From JADKIH01 sp049363815 (GTDB lineage Bacteria > Bacteroidota > Bacteroidia > AKYH767-A > 2013-40CM-41-45): a stretch of 64,000 nucleotides of DNA. The notes beneath the pieces are model-generated. The model ran no database searches. It saw nothing but the letters and a program-made list of their open reading frames with translations, and had not been told where the DNA came from. The stretch lies in assembly GCA_049363815.1 (NCBI GenBank), contig JBMQEM010000208.1, positions 36,788 to 100,787 of the forward strand, in the 5' to 3' direction. Each line of letters begins with the position of its first letter. The stretch's first letter is position 1. Positions 43,540-52,021 of this stretch are shown piece by piece. Both the position numbers and the translations under genes were made by a program.

Positions 43540-46500
43540 TTATTTACCGCCAAGATCTTTCTTCGCAAGATCCACTACAACCGGTGTAGCGATACAGATA
43601 GAAGAGTAAGTTCCGATTACGATACCGATCAATAAGGCAAACGTAAATCCTCGGATCACTTCACCACCAAAAATAAAGATGGCAAGGAGTACGAAAAAGA
43701 TGGTTAACGACGTATTGATCGTACGGCTTAATGTAGAGTTAAGGGCGTCATTGATCACTTTTTTCTGATCATGAGCATGGTGATGGATTCCGACGAATTC
43801 ACGAATACGGTCAAATACAACCACCGTATCAGTCATAGAATATCCCATTACTGTGAGGATTGCAGCAATGAAAGCCTGATCGATCTCCAGAGAGAAAGGT
43901 AAAATTCCATTAAAGATCGCATAAATAGAAAGCACGATCAATACATCATGTAGCAAGGCAATTACGGCACCAAGTCCAAATTGCCAGCGGCGGAACCGAA
44001 TGAATATGTAAAGGAACATCATACCGCAAGAGATCAAAATTGCCCAGACTGCAGATGATTTAATATCGTCAGCAATAGTTGGTCCTACTTTCTGAGAACT
44101 TAAAATCTTATAGCCTGTTTCTCCCTGAATTGTTTTCAATCCAGAATTTAAAAGATCGCTGACTTTCACTTCAGCTTCCGGCGACTGGTCTTCGATCAAA
44201 TGACTTGTAGTGATCTTTACCTGATTATTGCCACCGAATGTTTTCACTTCAGGAGATTTAGTCAGAGGGCCTTTTAATGCATCAATCACCTCAACTGTTT
44301 CAACACTCTTTTCAAAACGAACTATGTAAGTACGACCTCCTTCAAAGTCAACACCGAAGTTGAGTCCCTTCATAAAGAAAGCAGCCAGACCAATAGCGAT
44401 GATAATTCCTGAGATCATGTAATATGACTTACGTTTTTCAACGAAGTTGATATGAATGTTCTTGAACATTCCTTTTGTAGTCTTGTTCCAGAATCTGATC
44501 TCTTTGTTCTTAGCAAACATCCAGTCAAAGATCAGACGAGTGATAAAGATTGCACAGAACAATGAAGTAAGGATACCGATGATCAAAGTAGTTGCAAAAC
44601 CCTGGATCGGACCTGAACCGAATATGTAAAGGATGATACCCAGGATCAATGTTGTTACGTTCGAGTCAATGATCGATGAATAGGCATGCTTGAAACCGTC
44701 GCTTACAGCAAGACGCATTCCTTTTCCAAGTGTTAACTCTTCACGTACACGTTCAAAGATCAGGATGTTCGCATCTACAGACATACCAATGGTAAGTACG
44801 ATACCTGCAATTCCCGGAAGCGTTAAGACGGCCCCTAGTGATGCAAGGATACCCATTACAAAGAACACGTTTGCGAAAAGTGCAATGTCAGCAACAAGAC
44901 CGGCATTGTTATAATAGGCAACCATGAACACAAGTACAAGAAGTAAGGCGATCACGAATGACAATAAACCTGAACTGATCGCTTCATTACCTAATGTTGG
45001 TCCTACAACTGTATCTTCAACGATACGTGCAGGAGCAGGAAGTTTACCAACTTTAAGAATGTTAGCAAGATCTTCCGCTTCATCAAGAGTAAACTGACCG
45101 GTGATACTTGAGTTACCACCTGCGATCTCCTGAATTACATTCGGATAAGAGTAAACATAATCATCAAGTACAACAGCAATTGATTTCTCAACGTTGTCAT
45201 GCGTTAGACGTTTCCAGACACGGGCACCTTCAGCATTCATGCTCATTGAGATCTCCCAGTTGTCAGTGAACTGACCTTTTTGTTTACGGGCATCAACGAT
45301 AGCTGCACCGTCAAGTGGAGCAAGGTGATCACGCACCGGCATACGGATAGCGATCAATTGAACTACTTTTCCTTCTTTATCTATTGGCTTAACAGACCAT
45401 AAAGCTTTGAATTCGCGAGGGAACTTCGAACGCACAGCGTCCATTTTCAGGATCTCGTTTACACGTGAAGTATCTTTTGTAAGTGATGAACCGATAACCG
45501 GACCTTTACGAAGTTCCGTTTGATTCGCTTCATTCTGCTGAATAGCCGGAGCTAATACAGCAAACAAAGGATTCTCTCTTGCGAAATCCTGGAATGATTT
45601 ATCTGCTGCTGCTGAGGAATCAGTTTTTGAAGTATCACCATCTTTATTTCCTAACTGACTCATCAATGAAGATGTAGAATCTTTTGCAGAATCTGCAGCT
45701 GCAACCGGAGCTACTGCTGTTGAATCAGGAAGAACTGTAGTTGAATCTGTTGAAAGAGCAGTTACGGATGAATCTGACTTCGTAGTAACTTTCAACAAAT
45801 TATTTATTTGTTCGAGAACAGGATAAATTTCTTTGTTATCATAAGTTTCCCAGAACTCAAGTTTAGCAGTTCCCTGAAGAAGTTTACGTACACGTTCCGG
45901 TTCTTTGATACCAGGTAACTCAACAAGGATACGGTTGTTTCCTAATTTCTGAACGTTAGGCTGAGTGACACCGAATTTATCGATACGTGTTTTAAGGATC
46001 TGATAAGTACGGTCAAAAGCAGCATCAGCTTCTTTCTGGATCACCGCTTCAACTTCTGCATTCGTAGAATTAAAATTGATACGATCAGAAAGTTCCTTCG
46101 TACCAAAGATGGCAGCAAGTTTTGCATTCTGGTCTAACTTATTGAATTCTTTAACGAATAATTTTACGAAATTCTCTGAACTATTTGTCTGTGCTGCCAG
46201 AGCGTTATCTATCGCCTTATTAAAAGTTGCATCAGTACTGAAGTTTGACATTGCACGGAGAAGGTCAACAAGGGAAACTTCCATTGTCACGTTCATCCCG
46301 CCTTTTAAGTCAAGTCCAAGATTGATTTCATTGTCTTTACACTTCTTGTAAGTAAATCCTAAAAGAGGATAAACCGGTTGTGTGTTGATCGAGTCGATGT
46401 AAATCTTCTCTTTCGCCGGGTCGCCTGCTGCGAATTCTTTCGCATTCTTTTCGACATTTCTTGTAACAAGTGTAAAACTAAGTTGATAGAGGCAGACAAG

Positions 46501-46545
46501 TGCCAGCAGGATCGCAAATAGCTTTACTGCACCTTTACTTTGCAT
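43540..46545 (-). CDS. secDF: Fused protein translocase subunit SecDF
   Basis: 1001 residues combining SecD and SecF, as is usual in Bacteroidota; about 12 membrane helices. SecD part: NLGLDLKGGMNVTMEV (about 75-90), RTYQILKTRIDKFGVTQPNV, LVELPGIKEPERVR, and GMSVDANILIFERVREEL in the membrane region. SecF part: FMKGLNFGVDFEGGRTYIV, GYSMTDTVVVFDRIREF. It uses the proton gradient to finish protein export through SecYEG. Odd: residues about 252-320 of the first periplasmic domain are a low-complexity Ser/Thr/Asp/Ala insert. Upstream 231 nt are without a gene; a terminator follows. Confidence 0.96.
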   Translation of the reverse strand: MQSKGAVKLFAILLALVCLYQLSFTLVTRNVEKNAKEFAAGDPAKEKIYIDSINTQPVYPLLGFTYKKCKDNEINLGLDLKGGMNVTMEVSLVDLLRAMSNFSTDATFNKAIDNALAAQTNSSENFVKLFVKEFNKLDQNAKLAAIFGTKELSDRINFNSTNAEVEAVIQKEADAAFDRTYQILKTRIDKFGVTQPNVQKLGNNRILVELPGIKEPERVRKLLQGTAKLEFWETYDNKEIYPVLEQINNLLKVTTKSDSSVTALSTDSTTVLPDSTAVAPVAAADSAKDSTSSLMSQLGNKDGDTSKTDSSAAADKSFQDFARENPLFAVLAPAIQQNEANQTELRKGPVIGSSLTKDTSRVNEILKMDAVRSKFPREFKALWSVKPIDKEGKVVQLIAIRMPVRDHLAPLDGAAIVDARKQKGQFTDNWEISMSMNAEGARVWKRLTHDNVEKSIAVVLDDYVYSYPNVIQEIAGGNSSITGQFTLDEAEDLANILKVGKLPAPARIVEDTVVGPTLGNEAISSGLLSFVIALLLVLVFMVAYYNNAGLVADIALFANVFFVMGILASLGAVLTLPGIAGIVLTIGMSVDANILIFERVREELTLGKGMRLAVSDGFKHAYSSIIDSNVTTLILGIILYIFGSGPIQGFATTLIIGILTSLFCAIFITRLIFDWMFAKNKEIRFWNKTTKGMFKNIHINFVEKRKSYYMISGIIIAIGLAAFFMKGLNFGVDFEGGRTYIVRFEKSVETVEVIDALKGPLTKSPEVKTFGGNNQVKITTSHLIEDQSPEAEVKVSDLLNSGLKTIQGETGYKILSSQKVGPTIADDIKSSAVWAILISCGMMFLYIFIRFRRWQFGLGAVIALLHDVLIVLSIYAIFNGILPFSLEIDQAFIAAILTVMGYSMTDTVVVFDRIREFVGIHHHAHDQKKVINDALNSTLSRTINTSLTIFFVLLAIFIFGGEVIRGFTFALLIGIVIGTYSSICIATPVVVDLAKKDLGGK

Positions 46546-46776
46546 GGGTAATGAGTAAGTTTAGAATGAACTAATTGATTGTTAATTTTTAAGAGCGTGC
46601 AAAGATAGAATATCACGCTTAATTTCCAATTTTGGAGCGTTTTAATATGAATAAGTTTGAATATTGAACTTTTCTGTGCAACTGGCTAGTAATCAATACT
46701 TCAAAAGCTATAATTTCTCCCGGTGAATGGAATTTTGTTCATAGCAACCGAAAACATTGAATTAAACCTCAGATAT

Positions 46777-46926
46777 TCAAAGTGAAAAAACGCTTACCGC
46801 AAAAAGTAAAAGAGCATAAAAGAGGATTATCCCGATTTTAGAATAGAGTTTACTTTCCGATTCATTGATGTGTACCGACCCGGAAAGTTGAAAATCTGTT
46901 GAATTGAATTTGTTTTGATTTCTCAT
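46777..46926 (-). CDS. Small single-helix membrane protein (49 residues)
   Basis: An ATG-TGA frame encodes a polar N-terminal half (MRNQNKFNSTDFQLSG ... NESESKLYSK) and a hydrophobic C-terminal helix (IGIILFYALLLFAVSVFSL). The Lys before the helix and the short tail fit an inner-membrane tail-anchored protein. It stands 57 nt downstream of another small membrane ORF (46984-47142) on the same strand, and 231 nt upstream of secDF. No family recognised. Support comes only from composition and tandem position. Confidence 0.5.
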   Translation of the reverse strand: MRNQNKFNSTDFQLSGSVHINESESKLYSKIGIILFYALLLFAVSVFSL

Positions 46927-46983
46927 AAAAAAGGTGTGTTTTCCTCTCGAATATTTGTGCGTTTCAGAGGAGGATCTATTAAT

Positions 46984-47142
46984 TTATTTTAATACGACAT
47001 TGAGTATTTCAAGACCTGTTTCTGATTTCCGTAATACATAAAACAGAAGCAGTCCACTGAAGATCAATTGGAACAGCAAGAATGAAATTCCAAAGAATTT
47101 TCCGCTGCGGCCCGAAGAAGGAGTTTTGTAATGTTCTGACAT
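46984..47142 (-). CDS. Small single-helix membrane protein (52 residues)
   Basis: ATG 47142 to TAA 46984 encodes a basic N terminus (MSEHYKTPSSGRSGK), one hydrophobic helix (FFGISFLLFQLIFSGLLLFYVL) and a short charged C-terminal part (RKSETGLEILNVVLK). Basic residues at both ends and a 22-residue helix give a plausible membrane protein. It is divergent from the aconitase gene with 178 nt between. No known family recognised; it may form a pair with 46777-46926. Confidence 0.55.
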   Translation of the reverse strand: MSEHYKTPSSGRSGKFFGISFLLFQLIFSGLLLFYVLRKSETGLEILNVVLK

Positions 47143-47320
47143 TCAAATGGTTTTGTTGCAATATACATCTGCATTTGTCTGTCAGGTTTGTAAAATGTTC
47201 AGGAATCTTACATGTATCAAAATGAATAGGGTTGACCTTATCGATATTCTGAAATCACATAGGTAAAGCTTTACCCTTTGTCTGAAATTCCCTACCTTGC
47301 GACCGCAAAATCTACGAAAA

Positions 47321-49585
47321 ATGGCATTTGATTTAGAAATGATTAAATCGGTTTATTCCGGAATGGCCGGAAAAATCAATACGGCACGCAGAGTTGTCGG
47401 ACGTCCACTGACATTAACAGAAAAGATCCTGTATTCTCACCTTACTGAAGGGGAAGTCAGACAGGCCTATGAACGCGGGCGTTCGTATGTGGAATTTAAT
47501 CCTGATCGTGTTGCCATGCAGGATGCCACAGCACAAATGGCGCTTTTGCAATTTATGCAAGCCGGACGGCCATCAGTTGCAGTTCCGTCAACAGTTCACT
47601 GTGATCATTTGATTCAGGCAAAGACCGGTGCTGTTGAAGATCTGAATACAGCATTAGACAAGAACAAAGAAGTTTACGATTTCCTTGCATCGGTTTCCAA
47701 TAAATATGGAATCGGTTTCTGGAAACCGGGAGCTGGAATTATACATCAGGTGATCATTGAAAATTATGCATTCCCGGGAGGTATGATGATCGGAACGGAT
47801 TCACATACAGTAAATGCCGGCGGATTGGGTATGATTGCAATTGGTGTTGGTGGTGCTGATGCCTGCGATGTAATGGCAGGCTTGCCATGGGAATTGAAAT
47901 TTCCGAAACTGATCGGTGTGAAACTTACCGGAAAGATGAATGGCTGGACTTCAGCGAAAGATATTATTTTGAAAGTTGCCGGAATACTTACTGTAAAAGG
48001 TGGTACCGATAAAATACTTGAATATTTCGGACCAGGCGCAGAGAGTTTAAGTTGTACAGGAAAAGGTACTATCTGCAATATGGGTGCGGAGATCGGAGCT
48101 ACAACTTCTGTATTCTGCTATGACAAGAAAATGGCTGAGTACCTTCAGGGAACAGAACGTGCTGAGATCGCTGCTGCTGCTGACAAGGTTTCGGAGCATT
48201 TAAGAGGCGACAAGGAAGTTTATGAAAATCCTGAAAAATATTTTGACGAAGTGATTGAGATCAATTTGTCGGAACTTGAACCACATGTAAACGGACCTTT
48301 CACTCCGGATCTTGCTTGGCCGATCTCAAAATTTGCTGCAGCGGTTAAGGAAAATAACTGGCCGTCTGAACTCGAAGTCGGACTGATCGGTTCTTGTACG
48401 AATTCATCTTATGAAGACATATCACGTGCAGCTTCTTTAGCTCAGCAAGCTGTCGATGCAAAGCTGAAAGCGAAATCAGAATTTACAATTACTCCGGGTT
48501 CTGAACTTGTTCGTTTCACAGTGGAGCGTGACGGATTTTTAGGAACATTTGAAAAAATGGGTGGTGTTGTTCTTGCTAATGCCTGCGGACCATGTATCGG
48601 ACAATGGGCGCGACATACGACTGATCCGAATAAGAAAAATTCAATCATCACTTCTTTCAACAGAAATTTTGCAAAACGAAATGATGGAAATCCAAATACG
48701 CATGCTTTTGTTGCATCTCCTGAGATCGTAACAGCATTGGCAATTGCCGGAGATCTTTCTTTCAATCCGTTAACAGATACACTTACAACTGCTACCGGTG
48801 AAAAGTTCAAATTCAAGGAACCGAAAGGTGATGAGTTGCCTTCGAAAGGATTTGCAGTTGAAGATGCAGGATATCAGAAACCAGCTGCCGATGGAAGTAA
48901 TGTAAAAGTGATCGTCTCCCCTACTTCGGAGCGTCTGCAATTGCTTGATCCGTTTTCCGCTTGGGAAGGAACAGATCTTTCAGGATTGAAATTACTGATC
49001 AAGGTAAAGGGAAAATGTACTACCGATCATATTTCAATGGCAGGTCCATGGTTGAAATTCCGTGGTCATCTGGACAACATTTCCAATAACATGCTGATAG
49101 GTGCAATCAATTCATTCAATGACAAGACCGATTCTGTCAAGAATCAGCTAACAGGTGAATACAATGGTGTACCGCAGGTTCAGAGAGCATATAAGGCTGC
49201 AAAAATAGGATCCATCGTAGTCGGTGATGAAAATTACGGTGAAGGTTCTTCACGTGAGCACGCAGCTATGGAACCACGTCATCTTGGAGTCCGTGCAATA
49301 CTTGTAAAATCATTTGCAAGGATCCATGAAACGAATCTCAAGAAACAAGGAATGCTTGCACTGACATTTGCTGATAAATCAGATTACGATAAGATCAAGG
49401 AAGATGATACTTTTGACATCAAAGGATTAACAACTTTCACTCCCGGAAAACAACTTACTATTGTTCTGAATCATTCTGACGGAACGAGTGAAGAATTCAA
49501 GGTGAATCAATCTTACAATGAAAATCAGATTGAATGGTTCAAAGCCGGCGGGGCATTGAATATTATTCGATCTCAGATCGCTTAA
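47321..49585 (+). CDS. acn: Aconitate hydratase, mitochondrial type
   Basis: 754 residues from ATG 47321 (MAFDLEMIKSVYSGMAG). The three [4Fe-4S] Cys are in GSCTNSSYED (about residue 358) and ANACGPCIGQW (about 421 and 424). Other blocks: TVHCDHLIQA, GTDSHTVNAGGLGMIAIGVGGADA, and the swivelling domain with GKCTTDHISMAGPWLKFRGH and GDENYGEGSSREHAAMEPR. It interconverts citrate and isocitrate in the TCA cycle. The overall pattern is like eukaryotic mitochondrial ACO2, a type also found in Bacteroidota. A terminator follows directly. Confidence 0.95.
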   Translation: MAFDLEMIKSVYSGMAGKINTARRVVGRPLTLTEKILYSHLTEGEVRQAYERGRSYVEFNPDRVAMQDATAQMALLQFMQAGRPSVAVPSTVHCDHLIQAKTGAVEDLNTALDKNKEVYDFLASVSNKYGIGFWKPGAGIIHQVIIENYAFPGGMMIGTDSHTVNAGGLGMIAIGVGGADACDVMAGLPWELKFPKLIGVKLTGKMNGWTSAKDIILKVAGILTVKGGTDKILEYFGPGAESLSCTGKGTICNMGAEIGATTSVFCYDKKMAEYLQGTERAEIAAAADKVSEHLRGDKEVYENPEKYFDEVIEINLSELEPHVNGPFTPDLAWPISKFAAAVKENNWPSELEVGLIGSCTNSSYEDISRAASLAQQAVDAKLKAKSEFTITPGSELVRFTVERDGFLGTFEKMGGVVLANACGPCIGQWARHTTDPNKKNSIITSFNRNFAKRNDGNPNTHAFVASPEIVTALAIAGDLSFNPLTDTLTTATGEKFKFKEPKGDELPSKGFAVEDAGYQKPAADGSNVKVIVSPTSERLQLLDPFSAWEGTDLSGLKLLIKVKGKCTTDHISMAGPWLKFRGHLDNISNNMLIGAINSFNDKTDSVKNQLTGEYNGVPQVQRAYKAAKIGSIVVGDENYGEGSSREHAAMEPRHLGVRAILVKSFARIHETNLKKQGMLALTFADKSDYDKIKEDDTFDIKGLTTFTPGKQLTIVLNHSDGTSEEFKVNQSYNENQIEWFKAGGALNIIRSQIA

Positions 49586-49617
49586 AAAAAAGGCCGGTGC
49601 AAACCGGTCTTTTTTTT
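49584..49617 (+). terminator. Rho-independent terminator of the aconitase gene
   Basis: AAAGGCCGGT / ACCGGTCTTT stem (one G-U pair) with GCAA loop, flanked by runs of A and T, directly after the aconitase stop. Confidence 0.85.
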
Positions 49618-49638
49618 GACACGTATTGAAACAATTAT

Positions 49639-50001
49639 ATGGACAAGTCAACACTAATTGATGCAATAAAAGAAAATGCGAAATACTTCCTCGAAGAGGC
49701 CGGGGATTTTTTTCCATTTGCAGTATGTGTTAATGACGAAGATCAGTTTGTTCCTCTTTACCTCAATGAAGAAGAAGAATTTCCCGATGAGGAGAGTATG
49801 ATCGCGGAATTGAAATTTTGTGTCACAAAAGCGATTGATGATGATTCCTTTATAAATGGAGCCATCGCATATTATGAAACTGTAAATAAAGACGATCTTA
49901 CTTTGGATTGTGTAAGGGTGCTTTTTTTCGACAACAACAAGCAGCAAACAACGGAGGATTTTACATATTCGATTAAGAATAAAAAAGTTGTTTTTCATTA
50001 A
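49639..50001 (+). CDS. Small acidic protein of unknown function
   Basis: 120 residues, predicted cytoplasmic: no signal peptide or membrane helix. The N-terminal helix (LIDAIKENAKYFLEEAGDFF) is followed by FAVCVNDEDQFVPLYLNEEE, an acidic turn (EFPDEESMIAELKFCV), then strands (NGAIAYYETVNKDDL, DCVRVLFFDNNKQQ) and the tail SIKNKKVVFH. It seems to be a single alpha/beta domain. Not recognised. It lies between the aconitase terminator and the FAD protein, reading in the same direction. Confidence 0.72.
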   Translation: MDKSTLIDAIKENAKYFLEEAGDFFPFAVCVNDEDQFVPLYLNEEEEFPDEESMIAELKFCVTKAIDDDSFINGAIAYYETVNKDDLTLDCVRVLFFDNNKQQTTEDFTYSIKNKKVVFH

Positions 50002-50085
50002 GCCTGCTTCAGGTAACTTTACCAAAACCGGTGACATTTATTCGGAAAAATAATTTATCTTCGCATAAACCACATCCCATTTGAA

Positions 50086-51474
50086 ATGACTGTTCCCTCC
50101 GGTAAACATATTGTGATCATTGGTGGTGGCTTTTGCGGAATTATGACTGCTGTCAATCTTTTGAAGAAAGCAGATACTCCAATAGAGATCACTTTATTCA
50201 ATCACGCTTATCCTGAAGGAAGAGGAATAGCCTACAAGACTTATACTGACAAGCATGTACTGAATGTCACCTGTCAGAATATGAGTGCATTTCAGGACCA
50301 ACCAGATCATTTTTTAAACTGGTGTAAACTGAACTCCGGAAATAATTTTGATCCGGAAGAACTTCCCGGCAAATATCTTCCCAGAAATCTGTACGGCAAC
50401 TATCTTGATTCAGTGTTTAAGGAGGCTTTGAAAAACAGATCAGACAATGTCACTTTCCGAATGATAAAGGATGAAGTGGTAGATATAGACAAGAACGGAA
50501 GCACTTACATTATTAAAAGTCAGAACGGACAAATAATAAATGCTGATAAAATTGTTTTGGCTACAGGCAATCATCCACCTTCACACCCGCCACTTTCCAA
50601 AACAGAATTTCATACCAGCAAAAGGTATTTCGCAAATCCATGGAGTGAAGATTCCATCAGCAACATTGATTCTGATGACCCGATATTAATTGTTGGGACT
50701 GGTTTGACAATGGTTGATGTTGTTTTAGGACTTGAAGAAAGAAAATTCAATGGAAAGATCATAGCGCTTTCTCCAAACGGTTTCAATATACTTTCACATA
50801 AAAAACATCATCCGCAAAGAAACATCCTTGATGAATTATCTCCGCCCTTTGATCTTACAACGCTTTTTAAATTGTTCTATAAGCATGTAAGGGAAGCGCA
50901 TCTTCGTGGTGAATCAGGAGAGACAGTTGTTGATGCTGTCCGCTCACAGACGCAAATCATCTGGCAACAACTTTCTCTTGAAGATAAGAAACGGTTTATG
51001 GCCCATTTGCGGCATCTGTGGGGTGTTGCTCGTCACAGGCTTCCGGGAGATATTCATGGGCAGATCCAGTCAATGATCGCAAACAGATCTTTACAGGTAA
51101 TGGCTGGAAGAATTTCTGATATCAATGAAGCAGACGGTTTTCTTGAAGTGAAAATTGCATTGAGAGGAAGTGATAAAACGGAAATAGTCAAAGTCCAGCG
51201 GATCATTAACTGCACCGGCCCATTAACTGATATTACAAAATTCAAGAGCGAGCTTTATTCCGGTCTGCTCCGTAAGAAATTCATTCAGCCGGATGAAATG
51301 AAACTCGGTATTGATGCAACAGCTGATGGCAGGATCATTGATGAGAACGGAAAAGCAAGCAACAGTATTTTCACTCTGGGTTCACTTTTAAAGGGCAAAT
51401 TATGGGAAAGTACGGCAGTTCCTGAATTACGAAAACAAGCGGAATTACTTGCAGACATTTTACTGGCTAAATAA
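50086..51474 (+). CDS. FAD/NAD(P)-binding protein (NAD_binding_9 type)
   Basis: 462 residues. FAD-binding Rossmann motif HIVIIGGGFCGIMTAVNLL at the N terminus, a second nucleotide-binding motif DDPILIVGTGLTMVDVVLGL at about residues 198-217, and a C-terminal INCTGP ... SIFTLGSLLKG block. The layout fits the PF13454-type FAD-NAD(P)-binding proteins (YdhS/HcaD-like), most without known substrate. Cytoplasmic; about 84 nt after the small acidic protein gene. Reaction unknown. Confidence 0.82.
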   Translation: MTVPSGKHIVIIGGGFCGIMTAVNLLKKADTPIEITLFNHAYPEGRGIAYKTYTDKHVLNVTCQNMSAFQDQPDHFLNWCKLNSGNNFDPEELPGKYLPRNLYGNYLDSVFKEALKNRSDNVTFRMIKDEVVDIDKNGSTYIIKSQNGQIINADKIVLATGNHPPSHPPLSKTEFHTSKRYFANPWSEDSISNIDSDDPILIVGTGLTMVDVVLGLEERKFNGKIIALSPNGFNILSHKKHHPQRNILDELSPPFDLTTLFKLFYKHVREAHLRGESGETVVDAVRSQTQIIWQQLSLEDKKRFMAHLRHLWGVARHRLPGDIHGQIQSMIANRSLQVMAGRISDINEADGFLEVKIALRGSDKTEIVKVQRIINCTGPLTDITKFKSELYSGLLRKKFIQPDEMKLGIDATADGRIIDENGKASNSIFTLGSLLKGKLWESTAVPELRKQAELLADILLAK

Positions 51475-51543
51475 AATAGCAGAACATCCGTTTCTAAAAT
51501 CCGTTTCGGGATTATCCTCGTTTGTAATAACAAAACCATTACT

Positions 51544-52017
51544 ATGAAAAAGTTTCTGCTCAGCTTTATTGCTGTTTCAGCCCTTATCTTCTCTATGAAT
51601 GCACAAGTTCGTTCTACAGAAATAAAAAAAGTTGTTAAGTCGAAAGAAGAATGGAAAAGTCAACTTTCACCTGAACAATTTCATATTACCAGAGAAGCCG
51701 GCACAGAAAGAGCCTATACAGGTACATACTGGAACAACCACAAGCGTGGAACCTATTTTTGTATATGCTGCAACCTGCCGCTTTTCAGTTCTGCAACAAA
51801 ATTTGATTCAGGAACAGGCTGGCCGAGTTTCTATGAGCCTTTGAATAAAAACCATGTTGTGGAACATACCGATAATACTTTGGGTTTTACAAGAACAGAG
51901 GTTTTATGTGCAAAGTGTGATGCACATCTTGGGCATGTCTTTAACGATGGCCCTGAACCGACAGGACTGAGATACTGCATGAACTCTGCAGCATTAAAGT
52001 TTGTTGACGGAAAATAA
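51544..52017 (+). CDS. msrB: Exported methionine-(R)-sulfoxide reductase B
   Basis: Signal peptide (MKKFLLSFIAVSALIFSMNA-QV) followed by a complete MsrB domain: EWKSQLSPEQFHITREAGTE, zinc ligands CICC and CAKC, FDSGTGWPSFYEP, HLGHVFNDGP and catalytic Cys145 in LRYCMNSAALKF. It repairs R-methionine sulfoxide in exported proteins. An N-terminal Cys resolving partner is not obvious; the second Cys of CICC is part of the zinc site. It converges on the FG-GAP gene with 4 nt between stops. Confidence 0.94.
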   Translation: MKKFLLSFIAVSALIFSMNAQVRSTEIKKVVKSKEEWKSQLSPEQFHITREAGTERAYTGTYWNNHKRGTYFCICCNLPLFSSATKFDSGTGWPSFYEPLNKNHVVEHTDNTLGFTRTEVLCAKCDAHLGHVFNDGPEPTGLRYCMNSAALKFVDGK

Positions 52018-52021
52018 AATT

